Source: Hyphomicrobiaceae bacterium (GTDB lineage: Bacteria > Pseudomonadota > Alphaproteobacteria > Rhizobiales > Hyphomicrobiaceae). Taken from it: DNA of 64,000 bases. Within the stretch, counting starts at the first letter, position 1. Every line of letters starts with the position of its first letter. Under the pieces are notes generated by a model. It had not been told where the DNA came from. It worked only from the letters and a program-made list of their open reading frames with translations, and searched no databases. The translations under genes and the position numbers were made by a program. The stretch lies in contig JALHMB010000004.1 in assembly GCA_022844275.1 (NCBI GenBank), positions 496,001-560,000 on the forward strand, read 5' to 3'. This document shows, in pieces, positions 19,062 through 26,675 of the stretch.

Positions 19062-19951
19062 TTTTCGAGGTCAGTCACCGGACACACTACCGCTATGCGA
19101 CGCCTGTCGCGCAGTCGCAGCACCTCGTGCACATGACGCCGCGCCCGGTGCCGCACCAGACCACGCTTCGTCATAACCTCATGGTCGAGCCGGCGCCGGC
19201 CATGCGCCACGAGGGCGTCGACAGCTTCGGCAATCGCTTCGTGGAACTCGAGGTGGAGGTCCCGCACAAGGAGCTGGTGCTGCTCGCGCGCAGTGCCATC
19301 GAGACGCGCGCACCGGTGGCGGCCGATCTGGCTGCGACGACGCCGTGGGACAGGCTAGACGACCTGCTCGGCAATGGTCCGGACGGCCTCGATCTCGATG
19401 TGATCCAATATCAATGCACCACGCGCATCACGGGGGCATCGCTCGCGATCGCGGATTATGCGCGGGCATCGTTCGGGCAGGGGCGGCCGGTCCTCGACGG
19501 CGCGATGGACTTCACGCGGCGCATCTATGCCGACTTCCATTTCGATCCTGGTGCAACCGACGTCTCGACGCCAGTGGAGCAGGTCTTCATGCAGCGCCGC
19601 GGTGTCTGCCAGGACTTCGCGCATCTGGCCTTGGCGGGCTTGCGTGCGCTGCGCGTGCCGGCGCGCTACGTCAGTGGCTATATCCTGACGCATCCGCCGC
19701 CCGGCCAGCCGAAGCTCGCAGGCGCCGATGCTTCGCATGCCTGGATATCCGTGTGGTCGCCCGAGACGGGATGGCGCGATTTCGATCCGACCAACGGCAT
19801 CGAAGTCGGCGAGGAGCACATTACGATCGCCCATGGCCGCGACTACAACGACGTAAGCCCGATCAGCGGCGTGCTGATCGGGGGCGGCGAGCATGTCGTC
19901 ACGGTCGGCGTCGATGTCGTGCCGCTGTCGGCAGCGCCCGCCGCCAACTGA
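19058..19951 (+). CDS. Transglutaminase family protein
   Basis: A 297-residue protein with the bacterial transglutaminase-like N domain (HRTHYRYATPVAQSQHLVHMTPRP) and a core with intact triad: Cys184 in GVCQDFAH, His228 in SHAWISVW, Asp243 in FDPTNG. It is last in the operon with the DUF2126 and ATP-grasp/alpha-E genes. These enzymes usually act as cysteine peptidases or isopeptidases; with a ligase upstream it may remove or trim the product. No signal peptide is visible, so it is probably cytosolic. Confidence 0.88.
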   Translation: MIFEVSHRTHYRYATPVAQSQHLVHMTPRPVPHQTTLRHNLMVEPAPAMRHEGVDSFGNRFVELEVEVPHKELVLLARSAIETRAPVAADLAATTPWDRLDDLLGNGPDGLDLDVIQYQCTTRITGASLAIADYARASFGQGRPVLDGAMDFTRRIYADFHFDPGATDVSTPVEQVFMQRRGVCQDFAHLALAGLRALRVPARYVSGYILTHPPPGQPKLAGADASHAWISVWSPETGWRDFDPTNGIEVGEEHITIAHGRDYNDVSPISGVLIGGGEHVVTVGVDVVPLSAAPAAN

Positions 19952-19962
19952 GGCAACGTTCC

Positions 19963-20634
19963 TCAACCGGCGAGATGAAAATCGGGCGGCTCGACGTGCT
20001 TCTCGAAACCAGGGCGCGCCGCAAGGCGCTCGAGCCACGCCTCGACATGAGGGAATTTGGGGCGATTGTTGGCAAGAAGCGTCCAGCGGTAGACCGCGCA
20101 CCCTACCGGAATGTCGCCGACGGAAAAGCGATCACCCGTTACGAAATCGCGTTGAAGAAGATGCGCGTCGAGTAGCGCCAACGGCTTCTTGAGCTCGGTG
20201 AATGCATCCTCGGCCGCTGCCGCATTCCGCTGTGCGGGCGGCAGTCGAAGCAGCTCCATGACGAGCGTGTGCAGATGCGGCTCCAGATATTCGTTGGTCC
20301 AGGCCATCCACTGGCTGGCCTGTGCGAGCACTTCAGGCTTCGATTGATACATGGCTTCCGGTGCGTACTTGAGCGCCAGATACATCAGGATCGCGTTCGA
20401 TTCCCAAAGAATGAAACCGTTGTCGTTGATGGTCGGCACCGTGCCGTTCGGATTGAGCTTGCGATATTCGGGGGTATTGACGATTCCGAAGGGAGGACCG
20501 CCTTTCGACACGTGCCCCTGCGACCCCATGGTGCCGCTCGCAAGTGTGAGCACATATGGAACGTCTGCTTCGGCCATGCCCCAGAGCACACGCTCCGTGC
20601 AGATTGACGTGGGTCGCCCCCAAACCTGTATCAT
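19963..20634 (-). CDS. Glutathione S-transferase family protein
   Basis: A 223-residue protein with a thioredoxin-like N half (VWGRPTSICTERVLWGMAEADVPY, then NPNGTVPTINDNGFILWESNAILMYLA, the cis-Pro and ESNAI glutathione-binding region) and a helical C half (DRFSVGDIPVGCAVYRW). The WGRPTS start with Ser/Cys is common in proteobacterial GSTs of unknown substrate. It converges on the transglutaminase operon with an 11-bp gap and stands alone. Confidence 0.85.
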   Translation of the reverse strand: MIQVWGRPTSICTERVLWGMAEADVPYVLTLASGTMGSQGHVSKGGPPFGIVNTPEYRKLNPNGTVPTINDNGFILWESNAILMYLALKYAPEAMYQSKPEVLAQASQWMAWTNEYLEPHLHTLVMELLRLPPAQRNAAAAEDAFTELKKPLALLDAHLLQRDFVTGDRFSVGDIPVGCAVYRWTLLANNRPKFPHVEAWLERLAARPGFEKHVEPPDFHLAG

Positions 20635-20708
20635 TTCGCGTCCTGCTCAAGACTTTCGTGGCAAAGGCCTAGCATGTGCCTGTCAATGCGGGCAATCGAG
20701 CTGCGAGG

Positions 20709-21818
20709 TCATGAGAGCACGGCGATCTGCTTTCTCTTGATCAGGTCGAAGTCGATCTCGGCGCCGATTCCCGGCGTCTCGGGACAGTGTGCCATGCCGT
20801 CCTTATCGATCGTCACGTCGTTCAGGACACCGTACTTGTGCGCGCCGTGCGGCAGCAGTACCTCGAAATACGTCGTGTTGCGTAGCGAGCAGGCAAAGTG
20901 GAGCTGCGCCATGTTGTTGAGCGAGTTGCCGCCATGATGCACCTCGTAGTTCATGTGGAAGGCCTCGGCGAGGTGCGCGGTCTTGATCATGGTCGAGAGG
21001 CCGCCTTTAACCGGAATGTCACCGCGCAGATAGTCGGTCGCGCGTTCGGTCAGCCAGATGGCGTACGTTCCGATGTCGCCCGCCGGGTATTCGGTCGCGA
21101 GGATTGGGATCGAGAGCTTCTGGCGCAGCTTGACGTAGGAATAGATGTCTTCCTCGTTGAGCGGGTCCTCGTACCAGAGAAAGCCCATCTCCTCGATCGC
21201 GCGGCCGACCTTCAGCGCTGCCGGGTAGCGATAGCTCCACGTGGAATCGAGCATCAGCGTATAGCCGTCGCCCACTGACTTACGCACGGCCTCGCACACC
21301 TTGATATCCTCCTCCGGATCCTGCGGCGGATGGATCTTGTAGGCCTTCCAGCCGGCTGCTTTGAACTCGGCCGCTTCGCCGGCATAGGCCTGCCGACCGT
21401 CGAGGATCTGGCTCGAGGCATAAGCGCCGATCGACGCGCGTCCGGCGCCGAGGAATTTGTAGAGCGGCAAGTTCGCGGCCTTGGCGGCGATGTCCCAGAG
21501 CGCGGTATCGCAAGCACCGACCGTGCGCAGGCCCGCCGTGCGCTGCTTGGCGCGCAGTGCAGCATGAAGATCCGTGCGCGCGAGCGGGTCCTTGCCCACG
21601 AGAACGGGCTTAAGGAAGCGGATGAGGGCGCCGGCATCTGTATCGGCGGGGTTCGTTGCGCCACCGAGAAAGGCGTGGCCTTCGATACCCTGATCGGTGC
21701 GCACGGTCAGCAGGCCGAGGTTGCTCCGTCCGCCCGAGTTCTGCGAACCGGCGTGATAGCGCGTCGGCGGGATGTCATCCCAGTTGAATAGCGTGAGCTC
21801 GACGTCGGTGATCTTCAT
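20709..21818 (-). CDS. Mandelate racemase/muconate lactonizing enzyme family protein
   Basis: A 369-residue enolase-superfamily enzyme. The capping domain is followed by a barrel with a K161-I-H163 pair after beta strand 2, and likely Mg ligands Asp191 (LMLDSTW), Glu217 (WYEDPL) and Glu243 (ATEYPAGD). A His in VHHGGNSL near residue 315 may be the other acid/base. The K-x-H rather than K-x-K arrangement is a variant, so racemase versus dehydratase activity cannot be assigned; sugar-acid dehydratases are plausible. The ATG at 21818 is preferred over one 9 bp upstream because GGAGG lies at the right distance. Confidence 0.8.
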   Translation of the reverse strand: MKITDVELTLFNWDDIPPTRYHAGSQNSGGRSNLGLLTVRTDQGIEGHAFLGGATNPADTDAGALIRFLKPVLVGKDPLARTDLHAALRAKQRTAGLRTVGACDTALWDIAAKAANLPLYKFLGAGRASIGAYASSQILDGRQAYAGEAAEFKAAGWKAYKIHPPQDPEEDIKVCEAVRKSVGDGYTLMLDSTWSYRYPAALKVGRAIEEMGFLWYEDPLNEEDIYSYVKLRQKLSIPILATEYPAGDIGTYAIWLTERATDYLRGDIPVKGGLSTMIKTAHLAEAFHMNYEVHHGGNSLNNMAQLHFACSLRNTTYFEVLLPHGAHKYGVLNDVTIDKDGMAHCPETPGIGAEIDFDLIKRKQIAVLS

Positions 21819-21962
21819 GGGCAGCATTCCTCCACTTGGTCATTGTTTGTTGCGACCACGATCGATCGTCGCTTAGGCGACGTCAAGCAATCGCTGCACG
21901 CATTGACGTCCGCGCTGTTCTCGTCTTCACTCAGGACAATGCTCGGATGTTGGAGCACAATC

Positions 21963-22592
21963 ATGAGGCACACGCGACGCGAGATGCTCTCTCTGACGGG
22001 CGCGGGTCTGCTACTCCCGCTCGCATCTGCCGTGGTCGAGGCCACCGAGAAGCCCGAGCCGCAGCGGAACGATGACGGCCTCTACACGCAGCCGTGGTTT
22101 CACGAGTCCTTCCTCGATCTCAAGGACGACCTTGCGGAGGCGGAAAAATCGGGGAAGAGCCTCGCCATTCTCTTCGAGCAGCGCGGCTGCCCCTACTGCA
22201 AGGAAACGCACGTCACCAATCTTTCCGATCCCGAGATCGCGGCCTACATTCAGAAGCACTTCCTCGTCATTCAGCTCAATCTGCACGGCGCGCGGACGGT
22301 GACGGACTTCGACGGCGCGGCGCTGGAGGAGCGGGCGCTCGCCCGGCGGTGGGGTGTGAACTTCACGCCGACCATCTTCTACTTTGTGCCGCCGTCCGAT
22401 GCGCTTGCGGGCAAGGATGGCGGCTCGGCAGCCGCCTGGAAGCTCATCGGCTACTGGAAGCCATTTCACTTTCACTCGACATTCGTCTATGTGCACGAGC
22501 GCGCCTACAAGGAACCGGGCGGGTTCCAGAAATGGCTCGGCGAGCGTGCCGAGAAGCTGCGCGCGGAAGGCAAGGGCGTGCGGCTCTGGTAG
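21963..22592 (+). CDS. Exported thioredoxin-fold protein (SoxW-like)
   Basis: A 209-residue protein with an N-terminal twin-arginine-like signal (TRREMLSLTGAGLLLPLASA) and a thioredoxin domain with the active site RGCPYCKE (Cys76, Cys79) and the cis-Pro region FTPTIFYF. Length and the GCPYCKETHV context resemble SoxW-type thioredoxins, which keep periplasmic cysteines reduced, but no sox genes lie nearby. The ATG at 21963 is chosen because the signal peptide begins there. The SnoaL-like gene follows after 43 bp and may be co-transcribed. Confidence 0.8.
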   Translation: MRHTRREMLSLTGAGLLLPLASAVVEATEKPEPQRNDDGLYTQPWFHESFLDLKDDLAEAEKSGKSLAILFEQRGCPYCKETHVTNLSDPEIAAYIQKHFLVIQLNLHGARTVTDFDGAALEERALARRWGVNFTPTIFYFVPPSDALAGKDGGSAAAWKLIGYWKPFHFHSTFVYVHERAYKEPGGFQKWLGERAEKLRAEGKGVRLW

Positions 22593-22635
22593 ATTGGCTA
22601 AGAGAGATCACGAGCAAACGGAAGGAAGAAGGAAG

Positions 22636-23019
22636 ATGGCACGACAGGTCACGATGGCGCTGCTGGACGAGATCCAGGACGGTTTCAACAAGCAGGATGT
22701 GAAGGCGATCCTCTCGCACTTCGCGGATGACTGCGAATGGGTCATGGCGCGCGGGCCGAATGCCCCCGAGGGGCGCCGCCTCATCGGCAAGGCCGAGATC
22801 GGCGAGGTGCTGAGCGCCCGCTATCGCGATATCCCCGACATGCGTTGGGAGGAGATGCGCCACTGGATCGTCGACCAGACGAAGGCCATCTCCGAGTGGG
22901 TCGTGCGCGGTACGCCGAAGAACGGCGGCGAGCCGATCAATCTCGTAGGCTGTGATCTTTGGGAGTTCCGCGACGGCTACGTGACGAAGAAGGACACGTA
23001 TTGGAAGACCATCACTTGA
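22636..23019 (+). CDS. SnoaL-like / NTF2-fold protein
   Basis: A 127-residue protein with the SnoaL-like pattern: LLDEIQDGFNKQDVKAILSHFADDCEW, GRRLIGKAEIGEVL, and VGCDLWEFRDGYVTKKDTYWK. This fold is used by isomerases, cyclases and unknown small-molecule binders, so the function is open. The ATG at 22636 is preceded by a purine-rich AAGGAAGAAGGAAG. It follows the thioredoxin-fold gene on the same strand. Confidence 0.8.
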   Translation: MARQVTMALLDEIQDGFNKQDVKAILSHFADDCEWVMARGPNAPEGRRLIGKAEIGEVLSARYRDIPDMRWEEMRHWIVDQTKAISEWVVRGTPKNGGEPINLVGCDLWEFRDGYVTKKDTYWKTIT

Positions 23020-23063
23020 CGTTCAGCGATTGTTTGTAATTTTCTGGTCGACTAACGAAATCC

Positions 23064-23083
23064 CTCCTCGCGTCTGCGAGGAG
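23064..23083. repeat. Small REP-like hairpin
   Basis: CTCCTCGC and GCGAGGAG pair around a GTCT loop. A degenerate relative with the same GCGTCTGCG centre lies near 966-987. It follows the SnoaL-like gene stop codon by about 45 bp. Confidence 0.5.
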
Positions 23084-23196
23084 AGGACCACGGCGGGGGG
23101 CGACGAATGGTGCCGATCAAGCGTCGCTCCCCGTCCTGCTTCTGGCGCCGATGATCTGAGCAAAAGCCGGCGGCACCCTTCAGGTAAGCTCCCCAA

Positions 23197-24135
23197 ATGC
23201 GCATCGAGTATCATCGCTCGCTCATCGCGGACACTGGGCGTCTCGCGGCATTCGAGCGCGCGCTTGCAAAGGTCATCCGCAAGGGCGAGACGGTCGTCGC
23301 CGATATCGGCACCGGCAGCGGCGTTCTCGCCATGATTGCAGCCAAGCTCGGGGCGCGCAAAGTCATCGCCTACGAATTCGCGGAGATCGGCGCGCTGGCC
23401 GAGCGCCTCGTCAAGCTCAACAAGCTGCGCAACATCGAGCTCGTTCCCATGCGCTCGACCGAGATCATCGAGCCGGAGCGCGCCGATGTCGTGGTCACCG
23501 AGACGCTCGGCAACTACGCGCTGGAAGAGTTCCTCGTCGAGACCATGAACGATGCGGCTGCGCGCCATTTGAAGCCGGGCGGGGTGCTCATCCCGGGCGG
23601 GCTAGAGCAGATGGTCGCGCCGGTCATCGCGTCGCGCTGCCGCGATGAGCTCGTCGCCTGGGAGCGACTCGGCCGCGGTCTCGACTTCGGGCCGGCCAGC
23701 GTCATGAGCCTCAACAATGCCTATGTGCGCGCTTTTCCTCAGGCAGAGCTTTTGGATGGTGGTCGTACGGCCGTGACCTGGGACAAGCTCGATTTCCACG
23801 TTCGCAATCGCTTCGCGCGCAAGGGTGCGGGGGAATGGCAGATCCGCGAGCCCGTCACGGTCCACGGGCTCGCCGTGTGGTGGTCGGCCGAGCTGGTGCC
23901 AGGCGTGGTGCTCTCCACATCGCCGCTCGCGCAGCCGACGCACTGGGAGCAGCTTTTCCTACCGGCGCTGGAGCCGATCGCACTCAGGACGGGCGAAACT
24001 CTGGTGGCGCAATTGCGCTCGCACTCCTCCGAGGAGGGGGGAACGGATCTCGCCTGGGGCTTCCGCGCGAAGACGGCAAAAGGCAAGCAGCGCCTTGCTC
24101 AGGACCTGAGCCTCGAGAAGGGCTTCCTGCCCTAA
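23197..24135 (+). CDS. PRMT-like protein (putative protein arginine methyltransferase fold)
   Basis: A 312-residue class I methyltransferase. The SAM-binding motifs are VVADIGTGSGVLAM (residues 33-46) and the acidic end of strand 2, AYE60. The double-E loop of arginine methyltransferases is seen as TETLGNYALEEF, with Glu102 and Glu111. At residues 240-251 the sequence LSTSPLAQPTHWEQ carries the THW loop that is nearly diagnostic for PRMTs. The N terminus (HRSLIADTGRLAAFERAL) matches the PRMT entry helix. Ribosomal L11 methyltransferase lacks the THW loop. Target and neighbours are unknown. Hairpin element C begins at the base after the stop codon. Confidence 0.75.
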   Translation: MRIEYHRSLIADTGRLAAFERALAKVIRKGETVVADIGTGSGVLAMIAAKLGARKVIAYEFAEIGALAERLVKLNKLRNIELVPMRSTEIIEPERADVVVTETLGNYALEEFLVETMNDAAARHLKPGGVLIPGGLEQMVAPVIASRCRDELVAWERLGRGLDFGPASVMSLNNAYVRAFPQAELLDGGRTAVTWDKLDFHVRNRFARKGAGEWQIREPVTVHGLAVWWSAELVPGVVLSTSPLAQPTHWEQLFLPALEPIALRTGETLVAQLRSHSSEEGGTDLAWGFRAKTAKGKQRLAQDLSLEKGFLP

Positions 24136-24290
24136 AGCGTCGGACCTTAAGTGCGACCCACGATTGGGTCGAGCTCACAGTCGCATTTGAGGTCCAAAGA
24201 CGCTTCAGATGCACAGCGTTCTAAAGCAACTTTGGACTTGAAATTCACGCTCCGCCTGGCCTCGATCTGAGGTGAATTTCTTGTCCGTTG
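24136..24290 (+). repeat. Bipartite hairpin element C
   Basis: Two consecutive imperfect palindromes. Hairpin 1 (24136-24204): outer arm AGCGTC against GACGCT, a 3-nt bulge, inner arm GGACCTTAAGTGCGAC against a near-complement, 22-nt loop. Hairpin 2 (24227-24290): outer CAAC against GTTG, a TTT bulge on the left arm, inner GGAC...GAAATTCAC against GTGAATTTC...GTCC, 23-nt loop. Sequence differs from elements A and B, but the shape (short outer stem, asymmetric 3-4-nt bulge, long inner stem, 22-24-nt loop, twice) is the same. It starts at the first base after the stop codon at 24135. Confidence 0.75.
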
Positions 24291-24445
24291 CCATAGGCCT
24301 CCCAGAAACGTGAGCAAGTGTGAGCGGATTTACCCGGCGGGCGGCAGTAAGTTCATGCTGCTTGACCATCAATATCTTGCCCGCCGTTCACTCCAGTCCT
24401 ACGTTTTTCCCTAATTGATCAGATTAGCGAAGCCGAGGCATTGCC
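24291..24445. other. Leader region of msrB
   Basis: 155 bp between element C and msrB. It presumably holds the msrB promoter; no -35/-10 pair stood out with confidence. No coding frame. Confidence 0.5.
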
Positions 24446-25000
24446 ATGCGCGACACGACGCGACGCCAGTTCATAGCTCTTTCCAGCGGCATTGCCATAG
24501 CAGGCAGCGCAGACCTGCTCCTTCGCTATGTGCCAGCCGCCGCAGCGGACAAGCCGGGCAAGAAATTTGAGATCGAGCGCACACCCGATGAGTGGCGCAA
24601 GCTGCTGACGCCCGCGCAATACTATATCCTGCGCGATCACGGCACCGAACGCGCCTTCACGCATCCCTATGACAAGCTCTACGAGGCCGGCGTGTATAAC
24701 TGCGCCGGCTGCGATCTGCCGCTCTATTCCTCGACAACCAAGTATGACAGCCGCACTGGGTGGCCAAGCTTCTGGAAGCCGCTCGACAATGCCATCGGCA
24801 CCAGGGAGGATCGCACGCTCTGGCTGATGGTGCGCACGGAGGTGCACTGCCGGCGTTGCGGCGGCCATCTCGGCCACGTGTTCGATGATGGTCCCCCACC
24901 GACACGTCTGCGCTATTGTATCAACGGCGAGGCCATGAAGTTCGTGCCGACACGAGCGGATGCGAGCCAGGATCCGAAGAGTGCCGAGAAGAAGCTCTGA
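24446..25000 (+). CDS. msrB: Peptide-methionine (R)-S-oxide reductase MsrB, exported
   Basis: A 184-residue enzyme that reduces methionine-R-sulfoxide in proteins. The N terminus has a twin-arginine-like signal (TTRRQFIALSSGIAIAG). The domain shows zinc ligands Cys86, Cys89, Cys135 and Cys138 (CAGC, CRRCGGHLGH) and the catalytic Cys158 in RYCING, with GWPSFW as substrate region. The signal places it in the periplasm. msrA follows after 38 bp, so both stereoisomers are covered by one unit. GAGG lies upstream of the ATG. Confidence 0.93.
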   Translation: MRDTTRRQFIALSSGIAIAGSADLLLRYVPAAAADKPGKKFEIERTPDEWRKLLTPAQYYILRDHGTERAFTHPYDKLYEAGVYNCAGCDLPLYSSTTKYDSRTGWPSFWKPLDNAIGTREDRTLWLMVRTEVHCRRCGGHLGHVFDDGPPPTRLRYCINGEAMKFVPTRADASQDPKSAEKKL

Positions 25001-25038
25001 GCGCACGGCGCGCGAAGTCGATTGCAGGAGGAAGCACG

Positions 25039-25686
25039 ATGCGAGCGCACTTCGGTAAGGCCTTTTCGCTGTTTGCCGGCGTACTGGCCGCTGCTCTGAT
25101 CATGGCCCCGGCGGCGAATGCGCAGTCGGCGTCACCACAAGCCGAGAAATCAGCGACACTTGCCGTGGCGACATTTGCAGGTGGCTGCTTCTGGTGCATG
25201 GAGCCGCCCTACGACGCATTGGAGGGCGTGGTCTCGACGACCTCCGGCTTCATGGGCGGGACGACGCCGAACCCGACCTACCAGCAGGTCACCAGCGGCG
25301 GTACGGGCCATATCGAGGTGGTGCAGGTCCGGTACGACCCGGCAAAAGTCACCTACGAGAGGCTGCTCGAAGTCTATTGGAAGAATGTCGACCCCTACGA
25401 TCAGGGCGGGCAGTTCTGCGATCGTGGCGAGTCCTACACGACCGCGATCTTCACGCACACGCCGGAGCAGAAGAAACTCGCCGAAGCCTCGAAGGCATCG
25501 CTTGCTGCGTCGGGTCCGTTCAAGCAGCCGATCGCAACGGTCGTGCGCGACGCCGGTCCTTTCACAGCCGCCGAGGACTATCACCAGGACTACTACGTCA
25601 AGAATCCGGTGCGCTATAAGTACTACCGCTATCGCTGCGGACGCGATGATCGTCTCCAAGCGATCTGGGGTAAGGCGACGAATTGA
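25039..25686 (+). CDS. msrA: Peptide-methionine (S)-S-oxide reductase MsrA, exported
   Basis: A 215-residue enzyme with the catalytic GCFWCMEPPY motif (Cys50), GGTGHIEVVQV and EDYHQDYY. A Sec-type signal peptide of about 28 residues ends at APAANAQS, so it acts in the periplasm beside MsrB. The C-terminal Cys in RYRCGR may be the resolving residue. The ATG at 25039 has AGGAGGA nine bases upstream. Unlike its partner it carries no twin-arginine motif. Confidence 0.93.
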   Translation: MRAHFGKAFSLFAGVLAAALIMAPAANAQSASPQAEKSATLAVATFAGGCFWCMEPPYDALEGVVSTTSGFMGGTTPNPTYQQVTSGGTGHIEVVQVRYDPAKVTYERLLEVYWKNVDPYDQGGQFCDRGESYTTAIFTHTPEQKKLAEASKASLAASGPFKQPIATVVRDAGPFTAAEDYHQDYYVKNPVRYKYYRYRCGRDDRLQAIWGKATN

Positions 25687-25710
25687 GTGCGGCGATCGCC
25701 AGGCGCGCCC

Positions 25711-26544
25711 TCACTTGCTGCGCGAGCGTGGCTTACGGATTGCCGGCGTTGCCGACCCGACATCACGCTTGATGCGCATGTTGTACGAGAAGCGGTTGGC
25801 AGGGTGGAGGTTGATCGACAATTCGACCAGCCTGCGTCCGGTGACGTAGTAACGACGGATGACGCGGAGCGCCGGGGTACCTTCCGCAACCTCGAGCAGT
25901 TGCGCGTACTCTCCATTGAGGGTGACCGCGTCGATCTGCTGCTCGACCTCGACCAAGGTCTCGCCCGAATGGCGCTCAATCATTTCCCAGATAGCTGTTC
26001 CGACCGTCGGGATCTCGGCCTTGATGGCGCTGAAGGCATCGTCGATGAAGATCTCGGCGTGACTGACCGGCTTGTTGTCGCGATCGCGCCGGCGGATGCC
26101 CGTGATGCGAAGGAAGCGCCGGCCGGGACGCGCACCGATCAGCGCTGCCTTGCTGCCGCGCAGAACCGTCTCGTCGACGTCCTGGATCTCGAGTCGCATG
26201 CCGGTCGCATACTGGCGGATATCGCCAACCGAATGCATGGTGAGTAAGAAGCGCGCGGCGGCCTGGCGTGCTTCGACGCGCGTGCCAACACCCTTGCGGG
26301 CCGTCACCAGCCCCATGGATCTGAGATGCTGGATGGCCTGGCGCACGACGTAGCGCGAGACGTGGAACTGCTGCTGCAGCTCGGCCTCGGTCGGCAGCAG
26401 AGAACCCACGGGATGGGCGCCCTTGGCGATCTGCCCCGCGAGCGTCGCTGCAATCTGCACGTAGAGCGGCTGGCGACGGACGGTGCCCGGCGAAGTCGCG
26501 TCGGTGCCCTGCGGTGCGACGTCCTCTGCCTCGAATTCGTCCAT
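25711..26544 (-). CDS. GntR family transcriptional regulator (HutC/UTRA subfamily)
   Basis: A 277-residue regulator. Residues about 25-95 are a winged helix (PLYVQIAATLAGQI, GSLLPTEAELQQQFHVSRYVVRQAIQHLRSMGLV, RKGVGTRV). Residues about 105-250 are a UTRA ligand domain (EIFIDDAF, GETLVEVEQQIDAV, LEVAEGTPALRVIRRYY). The tail is basic (KPRSRSK). No obvious target gene lies beside it; the downstream gene is convergent msrA. The ligand is unknown. Confidence 0.85.
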   Translation of the reverse strand: MDEFEAEDVAPQGTDATSPGTVRRQPLYVQIAATLAGQIAKGAHPVGSLLPTEAELQQQFHVSRYVVRQAIQHLRSMGLVTARKGVGTRVEARQAAARFLLTMHSVGDIRQYATGMRLEIQDVDETVLRGSKAALIGARPGRRFLRITGIRRRDRDNKPVSHAEIFIDDAFSAIKAEIPTVGTAIWEMIERHSGETLVEVEQQIDAVTLNGEYAQLLEVAEGTPALRVIRRYYVTGRRLVELSINLHPANRFSYNMRIKRDVGSATPAIRKPRSRSK

Positions 26545-26675
26545 GCGCCCTGCCGAGCCGAAGGAAAGTTATGAGTACCCTAACCGCAATTGGCAGCCCG
26601 TACATCAATCAAAAGTCATAGATACGCCAATAAACGCCGTCCCGGCAAAAAGGTAAACGCGTGATCTGCGCGAGA

